Origin: SIG607 sp036307305
Lineage (GTDB): Bacteria; Bacillota; Clostridia; Oscillospirales; Acutalibacteraceae
Length of the DNA: 64,000 nucleotides
NCBI GenBank assembly: GCA_036307305.1
Contig: JAXJXV010000021.1
Location: 1 to 64,000 of the forward strand
Direction: 5' to 3'
Shown here: one piece after another, positions 59,865-64,000 of the stretch
Layout: every line of letters begins with the position of its first letter
Numbering within the stretch: the stretch's first letter is position 1
Notes under the pieces: model-generated
What the model saw: the letters and a program-made list of their open reading frames with translations, nothing else
Databases searched by the model: none
What the model was told of the DNA's origin: nothing
Position numbers and translations under genes: made by a program

Positions 59865-60641
59865 ATGGTATGGTTAATATCAGCGAAACGCAGCAGATAC
59901 GATCATGCAAGCGCTTTTGCCAAATTTGGATTTATTGATTGGCGGCAAAATATCAATTATCAGGTTGGAGACATAGTATATATTTATTATGGAAAGCCAA
60001 CGAAGAAAGTCATGTATAAATGCGTAGTTGAAAAATGCAACATGTCACATGAAGAAAGAGTGAACGATAAAAGTTTTTGGGTTGACCCTATAGACTTTGA
60101 AAATAGGTACTTATATAAACATGCCAGATTGCGTTTAATAGAACAAACGGATAGTGATTATTTAACACTTGGTTGTTTGCAAAAAGAAAAGCTAATTAAA
60201 AATGCTCCTCAAAAAGGCCAAAAAGTGTCAATAGAGTTAGAAAATTATTTGAACAAATATTTCAATGATTTTTACACTCAAGGGGTATTTAATGATGTAA
60301 ACACAGACATTCAATATCACGAGGGGCATGTAATAAATGTCAAAGTAAATAGATATGAACGCAGCTCTATTGCTCGCATGAAATGTGTTGAGTATCATGG
60401 CGCAAAATGTTGCATATGCGGAATCGACTTTGGCGAAAGATATGGAGAACTTGGTGACGGTTTCATTCATGTGCATCACCTTAAACCTCTACATACAATT
60501 GGAAATGATTATATTGTTGATTACAAGAACGATCTCGTTCCGGTTTGTCCAAACTGTCATGCAATGATTCACCGAATAAAAAATGGAGAATCTATGAGTG
60601 TCGATGAATTGAGAAGTGTCTTAATTAAAGGTGGAAAATGA
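59865..60641 (+). CDS. EVE-HNH endonuclease
   Basis: 258 aa. The N-terminal about 100 residues resemble the EVE/PUA-like domain (WLISAKRSRYDHASAF, FIDWRQNINYQVGDIVYIYY), a pocket for modified bases. The C-terminal HNH has CCICG (183-186), HVHHLKPL (His204/205) and CPNCHAMIH (228-236). EVE-HNH enzymes restrict DNA with modified cytosine. Its neighbours include two cytosine methyltransferases. The ribosome site (AAGGA) is 12 bases from the ATG, which is long. Confidence 0.82.
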   Translation: MVWLISAKRSRYDHASAFAKFGFIDWRQNINYQVGDIVYIYYGKPTKKVMYKCVVEKCNMSHEERVNDKSFWVDPIDFENRYLYKHARLRLIEQTDSDYLTLGCLQKEKLIKNAPQKGQKVSIELENYLNKYFNDFYTQGVFNDVNTDIQYHEGHVINVKVNRYERSSIARMKCVEYHGAKCCICGIDFGERYGELGDGFIHVHHLKPLHTIGNDYIVDYKNDLVPVCPNCHAMIHRIKNGESMSVDELRSVLIKGGK

Positions 60642-61051
60642 TTAAAGAAGTAATACACGACCCGATTTTTCTTGGCGTTAAGTCGGAGGTAGCGACAAAA
60701 GAAGATTTGCAGGTGGCACAGGATTTGTTGGACACGCTTATTGCCAATAAAGATGGTTGTGTGGGCATGGCGGCGAATATGATTGGTGTGCGCAAGCGCA
60801 TTATTGTGTTTGATAACGAGGGTACATATATGACGATGTTCAACCCTGAAATCATCAAAAGGTCGGAGCTTTATAATACTGAGGAGGGTTGTCTTTCTCT
60901 TCTCGGTGATCCCCGTCCGTGCAAACGCTATAAGTCTATCAAAGTTCAGTGGCAAACCGCTGAGTTTCAAACTCGCATCAAAACTTTCACCGGCTGGCCC
61001 GCGCAAATAATCCAACACGAAATCGACCATTGTAATGGGATATTAATTTAA
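60638..61051 (+). CDS. def: peptide deformylase-like protein
   Basis: 137 aa, a short deformylase. The metal ligands are intact: EEGCLSL (Cys85) and QHEIDH (His127, catalytic Glu128, His131). Motif 1 reads VGMAANMIG (residues 42-50), where most enzymes have GxGLAAxQ, so the catalytic Gln is replaced. Overlaps the EVE-HNH stop by ATGA, implying one transcript. Its base use is richer in G+C than the adjacent genes. Confidence 0.8.
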   Translation: MIKEVIHDPIFLGVKSEVATKEDLQVAQDLLDTLIANKDGCVGMAANMIGVRKRIIVFDNEGTYMTMFNPEIIKRSELYNTEEGCLSLLGDPRPCKRYKSIKVQWQTAEFQTRIKTFTGWPAQIIQHEIDHCNGILI

Positions 61052-61090
61052 CTATAACTCGCACAGTTGTTTAAGAAAGAGGAATATTAA

Positions 61091-61561
61091 ATGCTAGAAT
61101 TTATCAATAATAATGGGGTTTTATTTAGTGGTATATTTTCAATAATTGTTGCGTTAATATCGATTTTGGTTGCAGTTCTGCGCGACAACAAAAATAGCAA
61201 AATAGATACTATAAAATCCCTCCGAAAGGAATTAGAAGAAGCTCGAAGTCATATATGCAGTTTAAACAACGAACTAACAAGTTTAAAAAGCCTCGAAGAT
61301 CGCGAAAAAAATATCGATAAGTCACATGAAAGTATCTATTATGAAAAATTACCTCAAGGTGGAAGCAGAGCTATATGTGGCTTTTGTTGGGAAAAAGAAC
61401 ATGTGACTATTCCTATTGTCCCTGAGTTATCTACGGATGAATATACAAAGCAGCAATATTTATATGCAAAGTGTAACGTTTGCAAATCATCATGTATTGA
61501 AAATTTAGACACTGAAATAGAACCTTTAATAGGAGAGTTGAACAACGATTTACTATTTTAA
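61091..61561 (+). CDS. membrane-anchored coiled-coil zinc protein, unknown
   Basis: 156 aa: one N-terminal membrane segment (about 11-29), a coiled coil (about 38-70) and a C-terminal Cys pair set CGFC (near 95-98) and CNVC (near 128-131) suited to a zinc ribbon. The function is unknown. Terminator follows. Confidence 0.72.
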   Translation: MLEFINNNGVLFSGIFSIIVALISILVAVLRDNKNSKIDTIKSLRKELEEARSHICSLNNELTSLKSLEDREKNIDKSHESIYYEKLPQGGSRAICGFCWEKEHVTIPIVPELSTDEYTKQQYLYAKCNVCKSSCIENLDTEIEPLIGELNNDLLF

Positions 61562-61565
61562 CTAA

Positions 61566-61590
61566 TAAAAACGCCGCAATGGCGTTTTTT
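61566..61590 (+). terminator. terminator
   Basis: AAAAACGCC / GGCGTTTTTT with loop GCAAT. Confidence 0.85.
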
Positions 61591-61670
61591 GTTATCGTTT
61601 TATCTCGAAATTTGCAAGTTGTCTTATTATTTGATGATTTTTTGGATAATAAAACTAAGGAGTGATGGAA

Positions 61671-62420
61671 ATGGCAAGACAAGGAAAAGAGTATTTGACA
61701 GAATTAATAAATGCTGTTATATGTAAGCCAAATATATTTAGAATCAAAATTGCCAACAGCGATAAATTTATTTTTTCAATATCAACCTCTGATGCCCTAA
61801 CCACTCAATGGTATGATATGTCGGCTCTCTATGATTCCGTTTGTGAAATCGATAGAGAGATTAAGTATGCTTTTAATCAAGTAGTGCAATATGATTTGCC
61901 AACTACACTAAATAACTATGATCCATTTAAGAAATTAAATAGTGAGGAATTTAAGGCATTGTATCATACAGAAAATATTGTTTATAGAGTAAGTGTTTTA
62001 TGGGATTTATTAGCACAAGTATGCAATGTAGTTTTTGAAACAGGATGTGATGTTAAGAAAATAAATTATAACAGATACTTTGAGAAATATTCAACAGGTA
62101 AAAACGAAATTGAGTTTATTAAAAAAATCAAAAACTATATTGATGAAGAAGAAAAAGATGAAGATATCAACCCATGGCCTGGAAATCATAAATTTTTAAA
62201 TAATTATCGCAACGAAAAAACCCATCGTGTTTCTCCTAATATAACAAGTATTTCTTCCTTTGGGTTTTCTTTACGTCCACCAACAATGTATATTTTACAT
62301 CGAACGATAGAAGATTACTATATGGTGTCATCTTTTTTGTGTGAAATTATTAATGAGTTTATCGAGAAAAGAAAAAATTGGATGCCTATAGGCATGGAAA
62401 ATTACGAAGAAAGAAAGTGA
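61671..62420 (+). CDS. HEPN-like protein A of a two-gene unit
   Basis: 249 aa, helical, with LNNYRNEKTHRVSP: Arg180 to His185 matches R-N-x3-H. That form occurs in Cthe_2314-type HEPN proteins. The ATG at 61671 is used since AAGGAG lies eight bases upstream. The next gene starts 4 bp after its stop. Function unknown. Confidence 0.5.
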   Translation: MARQGKEYLTELINAVICKPNIFRIKIANSDKFIFSISTSDALTTQWYDMSALYDSVCEIDREIKYAFNQVVQYDLPTTLNNYDPFKKLNSEEFKALYHTENIVYRVSVLWDLLAQVCNVVFETGCDVKKINYNRYFEKYSTGKNEIEFIKKIKNYIDEEEKDEDINPWPGNHKFLNNYRNEKTHRVSPNITSISSFGFSLRPPTMYILHRTIEDYYMVSSFLCEIINEFIEKRKNWMPIGMENYEERK

Positions 62421-62424
62421 TGCT

Positions 62425-63612
62425 ATGTCTGGAATAGTTGAGTGGCGAAAAAAAGAGAATATTAAACCGATTGAATTGCCTAATAAAGAAAAATGGTATT
62501 GGGATTTATTAAATATCGAACATAGTTGGTCCGGAAGAATGGATGTTGCAAATATCGGAAATACATTCATAATGGAATCGGAACAAATGCTTATAAATGC
62601 TATTGAATTATTTGAAATGGGATACTTCGATAGCGCCTATTATTCTCTAAGATCGGCGGTTGATATTTCTACTACTATGGTTTTTTTAGCAGATATGCCG
62701 ACTGATGAAAGAGAAAAATATTTGAAATCTTGGAAAGAAACAAAAGATTTTCCTATGCAACGGCAAATGATAAAACTATTGTCTGCGCAAGGCGATGTCT
62801 TTGTTGATATGAAGGAAAAAATGCCGGATTTTTTTGATTTTGCAAAAAAATTAAGTGCTGAATTAAACAAATACGTTCACAAACAGGGATTACAACATTT
62901 TTATGTCTCACGAAATCATCCAATTAATACTAACAAGCCTTTAAATGTCTTTATAGAAACATTTGAATATTATTTGAAAAAGTGTATCGGTGTTGTTGCA
63001 GTTATGCGACTAGCTATAGATGCGTTTCCCATACTTCTTATGGATGCCGACATTTTGTATCGCTGTTTTGATTCTATGACTGAAGCTTATAGCGAGGAGT
63101 TCGTGCAAGAATATATCGGTGATAATTATGTTGCAGAATATAAAAACACAGAAATGTATATAGGTGTCTATAATTCATTTTTAGACGAACCGTTAAAAAA
63201 TGAAGCAACATTTAACGTTATGAAATTTCAATACATAAATACTATGGAACAAAACGATATTCTTTCTCAAATTACGCTTTTAAAAGGAACAGATGTTATA
63301 GCCACATTAATAGCATTTTCTTCTGAAAAAGTTATTAAAGTATATAGTTATAGTGGAATTCAGATATATTCAACAGATAGAGAAAGTAATCGGACATCAA
63401 AAAATTGGTCTAGCCTGGATATAAAAACAATCGAAGATAACGGGATAAGTATAAATAATCCTTATGAAGAAGTTTTTATTAGTGTTTTTCAATTTGGGGA
63501 AGACTTATATTCGGTTGAACATAATGAGATGATTGACGAAGAAGAATTTAATGCGATTGGCGATTATGTTTGTTCAAAAGCAATAGAATACTTACCAATT
63601 CAGTCTGATTGA
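62425..63612 (+). CDS. large helical protein B of a two-gene unit
   Basis: 395 aa, helical N-terminal half with FDSAYYSLRSAVDIS and AELNKYVHKQG (Asn148 to His152), which resembles a HEPN arrangement lacking the Arg; C-terminal half is beta-rich. Unknown function. Likely co-translated with the gene before it. Confidence 0.55.
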   Translation: MSGIVEWRKKENIKPIELPNKEKWYWDLLNIEHSWSGRMDVANIGNTFIMESEQMLINAIELFEMGYFDSAYYSLRSAVDISTTMVFLADMPTDEREKYLKSWKETKDFPMQRQMIKLLSAQGDVFVDMKEKMPDFFDFAKKLSAELNKYVHKQGLQHFYVSRNHPINTNKPLNVFIETFEYYLKKCIGVVAVMRLAIDAFPILLMDADILYRCFDSMTEAYSEEFVQEYIGDNYVAEYKNTEMYIGVYNSFLDEPLKNEATFNVMKFQYINTMEQNDILSQITLLKGTDVIATLIAFSSEKVIKVYSYSGIQIYSTDRESNRTSKNWSSLDIKTIEDNGISINNPYEEVFISVFQFGEDLYSVEHNEMIDEEEFNAIGDYVCSKAIEYLPIQSD

Positions 63613-63645
63613 TTTATATGTTTATAATTATAAAAAAATTTAAAA

Positions 63646-63678
63646 GTCCGTTTTACGGGACAGTGAGCGGTGTATAAT
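63646..63678 (+). promoter_or_regulatory. GTCC-N8-GGAC promoter element, copy 2
   Basis: GTCC (63646-63649), GTTTTACG, GGAC (63658-63661), 11 bp, TATAAT (63673-63678); sequence and spacing match copy 1 at 52060. A GGAG ribosome site and an ATG at 63709 follow. Confidence 0.62.
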
Positions 63679-63708
63679 TGGAGTATAAAATAAAGGAGTG
63701 TGAATAAG

Positions 63709-64000
63709 ATGGCAAAAACATTACTTGATATGGATAGGTTGCCGACGATGGAGGAACTTAAGGAGTTCTTTAAAAAGAACGACTGGTCGGCGGCGCAGAT
63801 TAGTGACCCGGCTAAGAGGAGTCCTGAAGAGCAGGCTGAAATTCTCCACGCGGCCAAGCTAATGGATCAAAAGTTTGAAATGTTGGTCCGTACAAAGGGA
63901 CGCACTGCCGCATCGTCGTATTATAGCAAAGATAACCCGTTAATTGCGCTTCAGAAGAACACCGAAGATTTGGTTGCGAGTATGGTTGTGAGAATTGCAA
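63709..64000 (+). CDS. partial hypothetical protein running off the window
   Basis: 97 residues up to the window edge, starting MAKTLLDMDRLPTMEELKEFF; helical and charged. AAAGGAG about 10 bases before the ATG. Not recognised. Base use is richer in G+C, like the SWIM gene, and both share the GTCC-N8-GGAC promoter type. Confidence 0.7.
   Translation, partial: MAKTLLDMDRLPTMEELKEFFKKNDWSAAQISDPAKRSPEEQAEILHAAKLMDQKFEMLVRTKGRTAASSYYSKDNPLIALQKNTEDLVASMVVRIA

Noticed and set aside
63600..63857. Minus-strand 85-codon frame near the right end
   Set aside because: It crosses the GTCC-N8-GGAC promoter and is antisense to a plus-strand gene with a good ribosome site.

Overview
The window looks like a chromosome segment of an anaerobic, endospore-forming gut-type member of the Clostridia (Firmicutes), probably near Oscillospirales/Ruminococcaceae. 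This rests on gene content: gpr and spoIIP (sporulation), a six-gene Rnf complex, pyruvate phosphate dikinase, a TPP riboswitch-controlled ThiT, frequent TTG/GTG starts behind strong AGGAGG sites, and sigma-A promoters. The exact genus is not supported by anything I can read directly.

Layout. 1-4.5 kb (minus): MATE transporter, low-molecular-weight phosphatase, then thrC-thrB. 4.6-6.7 kb (plus): an orphan zinc-type binding lipoprotein and a Gfo/Idh/MocA oxidoreductase. 6.6-9.2 kb: gpr-spoIIP-small membrane protein facing rpsT. 9.3-11.9 kb (minus): rpmH-rnpA-yidD-yidC-jag without dnaA beside it. 12.1-16.7 kb: ThiT with TPP riboswitch, a large YfhO-like protein, a YfbR-like nucleotidase and a decayed nitrilase. 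16.8-18.4 kb: GH28 glycosidase. 18.4-19.8 kb: a gene-poor, repeat-rich zone with a cloverleaf-like inverted-repeat array, a broken tRNA copy, an S23-type four-helix protein, a 50-bp tandem repeat and tRNA-fMet. 20.0-24.9 kb: rnfCDGEAB. 25-37.4 kb: mostly metabolic and membrane genes (uraA-upp, iron alcohol dehydrogenase, SPFH protein, coaX with an ECF S component, ppdK).

From about 37.4 kb to the right end the window becomes an accessory island. It starts with a MerR-led three-gene operon whose promoter carries the regulator's probable operator in a 19-bp spacer. Next is a 1,503-residue sacsin/Hsp90-type ATPase with a C-terminal PD-(D/E)xK (DUF3883-like) nuclease domain, then two mobile-element accessory genes (DUF6809-like and TnpV). 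A complete PIWI-RE operon follows on the minus strand (REase-fold protein, DinG-type helicase, PIWI-RE protein); an intrinsic terminator sits in its 5' leader, so expression may be attenuator controlled. After an orphan HipB-like repressor with two operators and a SWIM zinc-finger protein come two mirrored cytosine-5 restriction-modification systems (M1> <R1 <R2 <C M2>) with paralogous endonucleases. Then come a DUF4268-type PD-(D/E)xK-like protein, an EVE-HNH nuclease (a modified-DNA sensor type), an unusual peptide deformylase and three proteins with HEPN-like features.

How the parts work together: the left half is core metabolism, translation, membrane biogenesis and sporulation. The right half is best read as a defence island assembled by transfer, in which several DNA-targeting systems sit beside sensors (EVE, HEPN-like, SWIM). 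The most interesting objects are the PIWI-RE operon with its leader attenuator, the mirrored twin R-M locus, the shared GTCC-N8-GGAC promoter element before two island genes about 11.6 kb apart, and a perfectly palindromic divergent promoter at about 15.66 kb. All functions are inferred from reading motifs and context by eye; no database search was run.
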